The position numbers and the translations under genes were made by a program. From JBAYSY01 sp041675885 (GTDB lineage Bacteria; Pseudomonadota; Alphaproteobacteria; Rhodobacterales; Rhodobacteraceae): a stretch of DNA of 19,540 nucleotides. Each line of letters begins with the position of its first letter. The stretch's first letter is position 1. The notes beneath the pieces were generated by a model. The model saw nothing but the letters and a program-made list of their open reading frames with translations. It was not told where the DNA came from and did not search any database. Location of the stretch: NCBI GenBank assembly GCA_041675885.1, contig JBAYSY010000049.1, forward strand, positions 1-19,540, given 5' to 3'. Below, piece after piece: positions 13,866 to 19,540 of this stretch.

Positions 13866-16076
13866 ATGACATTGATCGACGGAATCGCCGCGCCTCTGGC
13901 GGCGGCCCTTGCAGCCAAGGGCTATGAAACGCTGACCCCCGTGCAGGAGGCCGCTCTGGCCGAGGGCTGCGAGGGGCGCGACCTGCTGGTGTCGGCCCAG
14001 ACCGGATCGGGCAAGACGGTGGCCTTCGGGCTTGCCATCGCGCCGGAACTGCTGGCCGAGGGGCTGGAGCTGGCGGTCGCGCCACGGGCGCTGATCGTCG
14101 CGCCGACGCGCGAACTGGCGCTTCAGGTCCGGCGCGAGCTTGAATGGCTCTATGCCGGGACCGGCGCGCGGGTCGCCTCCTGCGTCGGCGGCATGGACTA
14201 CCGCACCGAGAAACGCGCGCTGGAGCGTGGCGCGGCCATCGTGGTCGGCACACCGGGGCGGCTGCGCGACCATATCGAGCGCAGGTCGCTCGATCTTTCG
14301 GCGCTGCGGGCGGCGGTGCTGGACGAGGCCGACGAGATGCTCGACCTCGGCTTTCAGGAGGATCTGGAGTTCATCCTTGCCGCCGCGCCTGCGGACCGTC
14401 GCACGTTGATGTTCTCGGCCACCGTGCCGCGCAGCATCGAGAAGCTGGCGCAGGACTACCAGCGGGACGCGCTGCGGGTGATCGCCCGGGGCGAGGCCCG
14501 CCAGCATGGCGATATCGAATACCGCGCGATCAGCGTCGCGCTGCGCGACCGGGAAAACGCGGTGCTGAACCTCTTGCGGCTGCACGAGGCCCGCGTGGCC
14601 ATCGTGTTCTGCAAGACCCGTGCGGCGGTCAGCCACCTGCTTGCCCGCATGGGCAACCGGGGGTTCCAGGTGGTGGCGCTCTCGGGCGAACTCAGCCAGC
14701 AGGAGCGCAGCCACGCGCTTCAGGCGCTGCGCGACGGGCGGGCGCGGGTCTGCATCGCGACCGACGTGGCTGCGCGCGGCATCGACCTGCCGGGGCTCGA
14801 CCTGGTGGTGCATTTCGACCTGCCCTCGAACTCCGAGACGCTCTTGCACCGCTCGGGCCGCACCGGCCGGGCCGGGCAGAAGGGCGTTTCGGTGCTGGTG
14901 GTCACGCCCTCGGATTACCGCAAGGCGCAGCGGCTGCTGGCGGGCGCGAAGGTGACGGCGGACTGGGGCAAGCCCCCTTCAGCCGACGAGGTGCGCGCGG
15001 CCGATGACGCAAGGCTGATGGAGAACGAGGCATTCGGCGCACCGGACGAGGACGAGGCCGATATGGTCGCTGCCCTGCTGGCCCGGCACGGGGCCGAGGC
15101 GGTCGCTGCGGCGGCGCTGCGGTTGTGGCGCGCGGGCCGTTCGGCGCCCGAGGAACTGCACGACATCCCCGCGCCCGGCGCTCCGGCGCCCCGGCCTGCC
15201 CGCACGGGGTTCGCGGAATCGGTCTGGTTCGCGATCCCGGTCGGGCGCAGCGGCCGGGCCGAGGCGCGCTGGCTTCTGCCCAAGCTGTGCGAACATGGCG
15301 GGATCACCAAGGACGCCATCGGCGCGATCCGGGTGCAGGAGGACGAGACCTTCGTGCAGATCGACGCCTCGGCGGCGGCGGGTTTCACCGCCGCGCTGGG
15401 GCCGGACCTTGCGCTGGACGAGGGGCTGTCCCTGCGCCGCCTGCCTGCCGAACCGGTGCTGGAACGCAACCCCCGCCCCGGCCCGGAACGCGACCGCAAG
15501 CCGCGCGCCCCGCGCGGCGATACCCCCCGCCCGCCCCGGCGCGAGCGCGACGGGCCCACCGAAGAACGCCCGGCGCGGCGGATGCGGGACGAGGCCATGC
15601 CGGAGCGCCCGGCGCCGCGACAGCCGCGCGTTGATGCGGTGGCGGAACGCCCGGCCGAAGCCCCGCGCCCGGCGCGGGTGGCGACACCGGCCCCCGACGG
15701 AGAGGCCGGGCACAAGCCGCGCAAACCCCGCGCCAAGCCGGGGGCGGAGCGGCCCGCGCGGGTGGAACCCGCCCGTAACGCCGCGCCCGGGGACAAGCCC
15801 TTCCGCCGCCCGGCGGACAGGGGCGATTCCGCCGGCGACAGGTCCGGCGACCGCCCCGCGCGCAAGCCTTTCGCAGGCAAGCCTTCGGGTGGCAAACCTG
15901 TGGGGAAGGGCGGATTTTCCGGCGGGCAGGCCCGGCCGACCCGGCCCAAGGTCGGCCCGAAACCCGGCCCGAAACCCGGGTCGAGGGGGACCAGGCCCGC
16001 CCCGGCGCGGCCCGATTTTTCGGACCCCGGCGTAAGCCTGCGCGGACGGCCCCGGCCGCCCTCGCGCAAGGGATGA
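13866..16076 (+). CDS. DEAD-box ATP-dependent RNA helicase with DbpA-type domain
   Basis: A 736-aa RNA helicase. Motifs in order: Q motif YETLTPVQ (about 20-27), Walker A AQTGSGKT (about 44-51), PTRELA, GTPGR, DEAD (153-156), SAT (about 184), then in the second RecA domain ATDVAARGID (about 298) and HRSGRTGRAG (about 328). A DbpA-like RNA-binding domain follows (about 450-510, SVWFAIPVGRSGRAEARWLLPKLCEHGGITKDAIGAIRV). The last 210 residues are low-complexity Arg/Pro/Lys/Gly/Glu with ERPA-type repeats, probably a disordered RNA-binding tail. Such proteins act in ribosome assembly, RNA decay or cold adaptation (DeaD/CsdA/DbpA group); which of these applies is open. The ATG at 13866 gives the normal N-terminus; longer frames enter the structured gap. 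The str operon promoter follows after 21 bp. Confidence 0.94.
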   Translation: MTLIDGIAAPLAAALAAKGYETLTPVQEAALAEGCEGRDLLVSAQTGSGKTVAFGLAIAPELLAEGLELAVAPRALIVAPTRELALQVRRELEWLYAGTGARVASCVGGMDYRTEKRALERGAAIVVGTPGRLRDHIERRSLDLSALRAAVLDEADEMLDLGFQEDLEFILAAAPADRRTLMFSATVPRSIEKLAQDYQRDALRVIARGEARQHGDIEYRAISVALRDRENAVLNLLRLHEARVAIVFCKTRAAVSHLLARMGNRGFQVVALSGELSQQERSHALQALRDGRARVCIATDVAARGIDLPGLDLVVHFDLPSNSETLLHRSGRTGRAGQKGVSVLVVTPSDYRKAQRLLAGAKVTADWGKPPSADEVRAADDARLMENEAFGAPDEDEADMVAALLARHGAEAVAAAALRLWRAGRSAPEELHDIPAPGAPAPRPARTGFAESVWFAIPVGRSGRAEARWLLPKLCEHGGITKDAIGAIRVQEDETFVQIDASAAAGFTAALGPDLALDEGLSLRRLPAEPVLERNPRPGPERDRKPRAPRGDTPRPPRRERDGPTEERPARRMRDEAMPERPAPRQPRVDAVAERPAEAPRPARVATPAPDGEAGHKPRKPRAKPGAERPARVEPARNAAPGDKPFRRPADRGDSAGDRSGDRPARKPFAGKPSGGKPVGKGGFSGGQARPTRPKVGPKPGPKPGSRGTRPAPARPDFSDPGVSLRGRPRPPSRKG

Positions 16077-16097
16077 TGCGCAAGGTCCGAAGCCGTG

Positions 16098-16126
16098 TTG
16101 ACAACCCCCGCGACTCCCCCTATACG
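16098..16126 (+). promoter_or_regulatory. Strong sigma-70 promoter of the str operon
   Basis: TTGACA (16098-16103, consensus), a 17-base spacer and TATACG (16121-16126), followed by a GC-rich stretch GGCGCGC. It is the best promoter in the window. A GC-rich discriminator is typical of stringently controlled ribosomal promoters (established knowledge; application here is inference). The start at about 16133 gives a leader of about 220 nt before rpsL. Confidence 0.75.
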
Positions 16127-16248
16127 GCGCGCTACCTGCATCCGGCATGGCCAGAAGCGGGGTTCTGAAACCGAAGTGGTCACGATCCGGGCAGGTGCCC
16201 CGATCCTCTGAATTTCCACCGCGTCGTTTCCCGCGAACAGGGAGACGT

Positions 16249-16317
16249 ATGCGGTTTTGGCGTTTTGCGGACGCGCAAGGCGCAGACATGACGAAATGCC
16301 CCCGGATGTCGCGCTGA
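16249..16317 (+). CDS. Possible small ORF in the rpsL leader
   Basis: A 22-codon ORF with an ATG at 16249 and TGA at 16315-16317, preceded by AGGGAG (16239-16244) four bases upstream, which is closer than usual. The peptide begins MRFWRFADAQGAD and contains one Trp, two Phe and four Arg. It ends 39 bp before the rpsL start. The rest of the leader (16133-16248) shows no other feature I can support. It may be fortuitous. Confidence 0.25.
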   Translation: MRFWRFADAQGADMTKCPRMSR

Positions 16318-16356
16318 CGAGCGACGAACGAACGGGTTGCAATACGGGGAACCGGA

Positions 16357-16728
16357 ATGCCGACGATTCAACAGCTGATCCGCAAGCCGCGGCAGCCCAA
16401 GGTGCAGCGCTCCAAGTCGCAGCACCTTCAGCAATGCCCGCAGAAGCGCGGCGTCTGCACGCGCGTCTATACGACGACGCCGAAGAAGCCGAACTCGGCC
16501 ATGCGGAAGGTCGCCAAGGTGCGCCTGACCAACGGCTTCGAGGTGATCAGCTATATTCCGGGCGAAAAGCACAACCTTCAGGAGCACTCGGTGGTCCTGA
16601 TCCGTGGCGGCCGGGTGAAAGACCTTCCGGGCGTCCGCTATCACATCCTGCGCGGTGTTCTCGATACGCAGGGCGTCAAGGATCGTCGCCAGCGCCGTTC
16701 GAAATATGGCGCCAAGCGTCCGAAGTGA
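16357..16728 (+). CDS. rpsL: 30S ribosomal protein S12
   Basis: S12 is the decoding-centre protein of the small subunit. The 123-aa length is normal and the sequence is nearly invariant: TTTPKKPNSA with Lys43 and GGRVKDLPGVRYH with Lys88 and Pro91. These are the wild-type residues at the positions where streptomycin-resistance changes usually fall, so nothing here suggests resistance. GEKHNLQEHS has Lys where E. coli has Gly (GEGHNLQEHS). The ATG at 16357 follows GGGGA at 16346-16350. First ribosomal gene of the str operon; rpsG begins 11 bp after its stop. Confidence 0.98.
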   Translation: MPTIQQLIRKPRQPKVQRSKSQHLQQCPQKRGVCTRVYTTTPKKPNSAMRKVAKVRLTNGFEVISYIPGEKHNLQEHSVVLIRGGRVKDLPGVRYHILRGVLDTQGVKDRRQRRSKYGAKRPK

Positions 16729-16739
16729 GGAACTGAGAT

Positions 16740-17210
16740 ATGTCGCGTCGTCACGCCGCCGAGAAGCGCGAAGTCCTGCCCGACGCCAAATATGGCGACC
16801 GGGTGCTGACCAAGTTCATGAACAACCTGATGGTCGATGGCAAGAAATCGACCGCCGAGCGCATCGTCTATTCCGCGCTGGAGCGGGTCGAGAGCCGTCT
16901 GAAGCGCGCGCCGGTCGAGGCGTTCCACGAGGCGCTCGACAACGTGAAGCCCTCGGTCGAGGTCCGCTCGCGCCGGGTCGGCGGCGCCACCTACCAGGTG
17001 CCGGTCGAGGTGCGCCCCGAGCGCCGCGAGGCCCTGGGCATCCGCTGGCTGATCACCGCCGCGCGCAAGCGCAACGAGAACACGATGGAAGAACGCCTCG
17101 CGGGCGAGCTTGCCGACGCCTGCAACGGCCGCGGCACCGCCGTCAAGAAGCGCGAGGACACCCACAAGATGGCCGACGCCAACAAGGCGTTCAGCCATTA
17201 CCGCTGGTAA
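16740..17210 (+). CDS. rpsG: 30S ribosomal protein S7
   Basis: S7 nucleates assembly of the 30S head by binding the 3' domain of 16S rRNA, and contacts E-site tRNA and mRNA. The 156-aa length is standard. Visible family features are MSRRHAAEKREVLPDAKYGD, FMNNLMVDGKKSTAERIVYSAL, the beta-hairpin region VEVRSRRVGGATYQVPVEVRPERREALGIRWL and the C-terminal DTHKMADANKAFSHYRW. A GAGGAA ribosome site lies upstream. In E. coli S7 represses this operon by binding the rpsL-rpsG gap; here that gap is only 11 bp, so such a site would have to differ. Confidence 0.98.
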   Translation: MSRRHAAEKREVLPDAKYGDRVLTKFMNNLMVDGKKSTAERIVYSALERVESRLKRAPVEAFHEALDNVKPSVEVRSRRVGGATYQVPVEVRPERREALGIRWLITAARKRNENTMEERLAGELADACNGRGTAVKKREDTHKMADANKAFSHYRW

Positions 17211-17228
17211 GCGGGAAGGAGCCTGACC

Positions 17229-19352
17229 ATGGCACGCGAATATCCGCTGGAACGTTACCGGAACTTCGGGATCATGGCCCATATCGACGCGGGCAAGACC
17301 ACGACGACCGAGCGCATCCTGTTCTACACCGGCAAGAACCACAAGATGGGTGAAACCCATGACGGTGCCTCGACCATGGACTTCATGGAGCAGGAAGCCG
17401 AACGCGGGATCACCATTTCCTCGGCCGCGACGACGACCCATTGGGAACGTCACGAGGATGCGGATTACACCCCGAATCCCGATCTGCGTAACCGTTTCAA
17501 CATCATCGACACGCCCGGCCACGTCGATTTCACCATCGAGGTTGAACGCTCGCTGGCCGTGCTGGATGGCGCGATCTGCCTGCTGGACGGCAACGCGGGC
17601 GTCGAGCCGCAGACCGAAACGGTGTGGCGTCAGGCCGACCGCTACAAGGTTCCGCGGATCGTCTTCGTCAACAAGATGGACAAGATCGGCGCCGATTTCT
17701 TCAAATGCGTCGCCATGATCAAGGATCGCACCGGCGGCACCCCCTGCCCGGTGGCCCTGCCCATCGGCGCCGAGGACCATCTTGAGGGCATCGTCGATCT
17801 GGTGAAGATGGAAGAATGGGTCTGGAAGGGCGACGATCTCGGCGCCAACTGGGTCCGTCAGCCGATCCGTGATGATCTTCAGGCCGTCGCCGAGGAATGG
17901 CGCGGCAAGATGATCGAACTTGCGGTCGAGCAGGACGACGACGCCATGGAAGCCTACCTCGAGGGCAACGAGCCCGACGAGGCGACCCTGCGCCGCCTGA
18001 TCCGCAAGGGCACGCTGGCGCTGGACTTCTTCCCGGTGCTGGCGGGCTCCAGCTTCAAGAACAAGGGCGTGCAGCCGCTGCTGAACGCGGTGGTGGACTA
18101 TCTGCCGGCCCCGACCGACGTTCCGGCCCTGATGGGCTTTTCGCCGGACGACGAATCGGAAGAACGCAACATCCCGCGCCGCGCGGATGATGCCGAACCG
18201 TTCTCGGCGCTGGCCTTCAAGATCATGAACGACCCCTTTGTCGGCTCGCTCACCTTCACCCGGATCTATTCCGGGACGCTGAAGAAGGGCGACCAGATGC
18301 TGAACTCGACCAAGGGCAAGCGCGAACGCGTGGGCCGGATGATGGTCATGCACGCGGTCAACCGCGAGGAAATCGACGCGGCTTACGCGGGCGATATCAT
18401 CGCGCTGGCCGGGCTGAAGGAAACCACCACGGGCGACTCGCTGTGCGATCCCGCCAAGCCGGTGGTTCTGGAAACCATGAACTTCCCCGATCCGGTGATC
18501 GAGATCGCGGTCGAGCCGAAATCCAAGGCCGACCAGGAAAAGATGGGCATCGCGCTGGCACGTCTGGCCGCCGAGGATCCGTCCTTCCGGGTCGAGACCG
18601 ATCAGGAATCGGGTCAGACCATCATGAAGGGCATGGGCGAACTTCACCTCGACATTCTTGTTGACCGCATGAAGCGCGAATTCAAGGTCGAGGCGAATAT
18701 CGGCGCGCCGCAGGTGGCCTACCGCGAGACGATCAGCCGCGAGGCCGAGATCGACTATACGCACAAGAAACAGACCGGCGGCACCGGGCAGTTCGCCCGC
18801 GTCAAGCTGGTCATCACGCCGACCGAAGCGGGCGAGGGTTACTCGTTCGAATCGAAGATCGTCGGCGGCGCGGTGCCCAAGGAATACATCCCGGGCGTCG
18901 AGAAGGGCATCAAGTCGGTGATGGACTCGGGTCCGCTGGCGGGCTTCCCGGTGATCGACTTCAAGGTGGCGCTGATCGACGGTGCGTTCCACGATGTGGA
19001 CTCCTCGGTCCTGGCCTTCGAGATCGCCTCGCGGGCCGGCATGCGCGAGGGGCTGAAGAAGGCCGGCGCCAAGCTGCTGGAACCGATCATGAAGGTCGAG
19101 GTGGTGACCCCCGAGGAATATACCGGCGGGATCATCGGCGACCTGACCTCGCGCCGGGGCATGGTGCAGGGGCAGGACACGCGCGGCAACGCCAACGTGA
19201 TCACCGCGATGGTGCCGCTGGCCAACATGTTCGGCTACATCAACAACCTGCGCTCGATGTCCTCGGGCCGCGCGGTGTTCACGATGCAGTTCGACCATTA
19301 CGATGCCGTGCCGCAGAACATCTCGGACGAGATCCAGAAGAAATACGCCTGA
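17229..19352 (+). CDS. fusA: Elongation factor G
   Basis: A 707-aa translational GTPase that drives translocation. It has the G1 motif AHIDAGKT (17-24), the switch I region QEAERGITISSAATT, the G3 motif DTPGHVDF from residue 94 and the G4 motif NKMDK from residue 148. Domain IV is marked by HKKQTGGTGQFARV and domain V by EVVTPEEYTGGIIGDLTSRRG. Length and all motifs are those of the main housekeeping EF-G. The short insert before G3 (HEDADYTPNPDLRNRFNIIDTPGH) looks normal for alphaproteobacteria. Ribosome site GGAAGGAG lies 8 bases before the ATG, 18 bp after rpsG. Confidence 0.98.
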   Translation: MAREYPLERYRNFGIMAHIDAGKTTTTERILFYTGKNHKMGETHDGASTMDFMEQEAERGITISSAATTTHWERHEDADYTPNPDLRNRFNIIDTPGHVDFTIEVERSLAVLDGAICLLDGNAGVEPQTETVWRQADRYKVPRIVFVNKMDKIGADFFKCVAMIKDRTGGTPCPVALPIGAEDHLEGIVDLVKMEEWVWKGDDLGANWVRQPIRDDLQAVAEEWRGKMIELAVEQDDDAMEAYLEGNEPDEATLRRLIRKGTLALDFFPVLAGSSFKNKGVQPLLNAVVDYLPAPTDVPALMGFSPDDESEERNIPRRADDAEPFSALAFKIMNDPFVGSLTFTRIYSGTLKKGDQMLNSTKGKRERVGRMMVMHAVNREEIDAAYAGDIIALAGLKETTTGDSLCDPAKPVVLETMNFPDPVIEIAVEPKSKADQEKMGIALARLAAEDPSFRVETDQESGQTIMKGMGELHLDILVDRMKREFKVEANIGAPQVAYRETISREAEIDYTHKKQTGGTGQFARVKLVITPTEAGEGYSFESKIVGGAVPKEYIPGVEKGIKSVMDSGPLAGFPVIDFKVALIDGAFHDVDSSVLAFEIASRAGMREGLKKAGAKLLEPIMKVEVVTPEEYTGGIIGDLTSRRGMVQGQDTRGNANVITAMVPLANMFGYINNLRSMSSGRAVFTMQFDHYDAVPQNISDEIQKKYA

Positions 19353-19359
19353 TCGGTGC

Positions 19360-19381
19360 GGCGGGGGGAACCCCGCCCTAC
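19360..19381 (-). repeat. REP-like palindrome, first of a pair between fusA and tuf
   Basis: The stem GGCGGGG (19360-19366), loop GGAA and CCCCGCC (19371-19377) are followed by CTAC (19378-19381). On the minus strand this reads GTAG then hairpin, the same layout as 13427-13448 but with a different stem sequence. Four bases separate its tag from the tag of the next element. Confidence 0.65.
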
Positions 19382-19385
19382 CGCC

Positions 19386-19407
19386 GTAGGGTGCGCCGTC
19401 GCGCACC
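19386..19407 (+). repeat. REP-like palindrome, second of a pair between fusA and tuf
   Basis: GTAG (19386-19389) precedes the hairpin GGTGCGC-CGTC-GCGCACC (19390-19407). Stem and tag are identical to the element at 13427-13448 read on the minus strand; only the tetraloop differs. With the element at 19360-19381 it forms a back-to-back pair, 18 bases before the tuf ribosome site (19425-19430). Confidence 0.7.
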
Positions 19408-19437
19408 GCAACCGACACGAGAATAGGAGAAGCCACC

Positions 19438-19540
19438 ATGGCAAAGGCAAAGTTTGAACGCAACAAACCGCACGTGAACATCGGCACGATCGGCCATGTT
19501 GACCACGGCAAGACGACGCTGACGGCGGCGATCACCAAGT
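19438..19540 (+). CDS. tuf: Elongation factor Tu, N-terminus (cut by right edge)
   Basis: EF-Tu delivers aminoacyl-tRNA to the ribosome. The first 34 codons are visible and contain MAKAKFERNKPHVNIGTIGHVDHGKTTLTAAITK, including the G1 P-loop GHVDHGKT. The ATG at 19438 follows a strong AGGAGA ribosome site (19425-19430) at 7 bases. It sits 85 bp after fusA, the usual str operon order, but with a pair of REP-like hairpins in the gap. Whether it has its own promoter in the gap is unclear; I see none. Confidence 0.97.
   Translation, partial: MAKAKFERNKPHVNIGTIGHVDHGKTTLTAAITK

Noticed and set aside
13574..13918. Minus-strand frame ending in a protein-like C-terminus (VVWQFMVPETPRSNRAATLQ)
   Set aside because: The N-terminal half overlaps the helicase start and leader antisense, no ribosome site is seen, and I recognise no homologue. 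It could be a gene remnant, but the sequence alone does not support this.
16308..16325. Terminator or attenuator hairpin in the rpsL leader (GTCGC/GCGAC)
   Set aside because: The 5-bp stem has an 8-base loop and no T-run; too weak to call.
16400..16640. Streptomycin-resistance substitutions in S12
   Set aside because: Lys43, Lys88 and Pro91 are all wild type, and the Lys at 71 lies outside the usual resistance positions.
16641..19538. Open minus-strand frame of 965 codons across rpsG, fusA and the start of tuf
   Set aside because: It lies opposite highly conserved ribosomal and elongation factor genes. It results from codon bias that keeps stop codons out of the complementary frame.

Overview
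The window looks like core chromosome of a high-GC alphaproteobacterium, most likely a member of the Rhodobacteraceae. The basis is the strong G/C third-position bias, the S12, EF-G and UbiA sequences, a DUF2125 protein, a plant/alphaproteobacterial-type glutamate-cysteine ligase, and characteristic short intergenic repeats. I see no prophage, transposase gene, CRISPR array, tRNA or rRNA, and no recognisable defence or secondary-metabolite locus. It is mostly housekeeping DNA, and the unusual material sits in the intergenic gaps.

Layout. (1) 1-2143, minus strand: rsmE (16S rRNA m3U methyltransferase), a two-TM protein of unknown function joined to it by an ATGA overlap, then gshA, which runs off the left edge. 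(2) 2156-6003, plus strand: ubiA (ubiquinone pathway), an OmpA-family protein with BON-like repeats and a long acidic Pro/Ala tail, and a small membrane coiled-coil protein. This unit ends in hairpins, the second a good intrinsic terminator (6134-6158). (3) 6205-7835, plus strand: nth (endonuclease III) overlapped by a PfkB-family kinase. (4) 7836-8148: a convergent gap holding a large hairpin, two copies of a roughly 28-bp repeat and a second hairpin. (5) 8149-9500, minus strand: an SDR oxidoreductase and a short crotonase-fold protein lacking both classical catalytic glutamates. (6) 9677-13397, plus strand: an exported DUF2125 protein with its own terminator, then pmbA/tldE overlapping an inositol-monophosphatase-family gene. 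(7) 13398-13865: a 468-bp gap with two REP-like hairpins, a 17-bp perfect inverted repeat around 125 bp, and a promoter plus structured leader for the next gene. (8) 13866-16076: a DEAD-box RNA helicase with a DbpA-type RNA-binding domain and a long basic tail. (9) 16098-19540: the str operon (promoter, about 220-nt leader, rpsL, rpsG, fusA, tuf), with tuf cut by the right edge and two back-to-back REP-like hairpins between fusA and tuf.

How the parts relate. Translation and RNA functions dominate (RsmE, DEAD-box helicase, S12, S7, EF-G, EF-Tu), with redox and respiration genes (GshA, UbiA), base-excision repair (Nth) and envelope proteins (OmpA/BON, DUF2125, coiled-coil). Several gene pairs overlap by ATGA or a few codons, suggesting translational coupling.

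The most interesting signals are: GTAG-tagged REP-like hairpins, including a pair inside the str operon; the structured inverted-repeat element upstream of the helicase; the paired repeat in the convergent gap; a possible leaderless nth transcript; a possible small ORF in the rpsL leader; and the crotonase without its glutamates. I did not find clear evidence of a new multi-gene system. All promoter, hairpin and repeat calls were made by eye, without folding energies or database searches.
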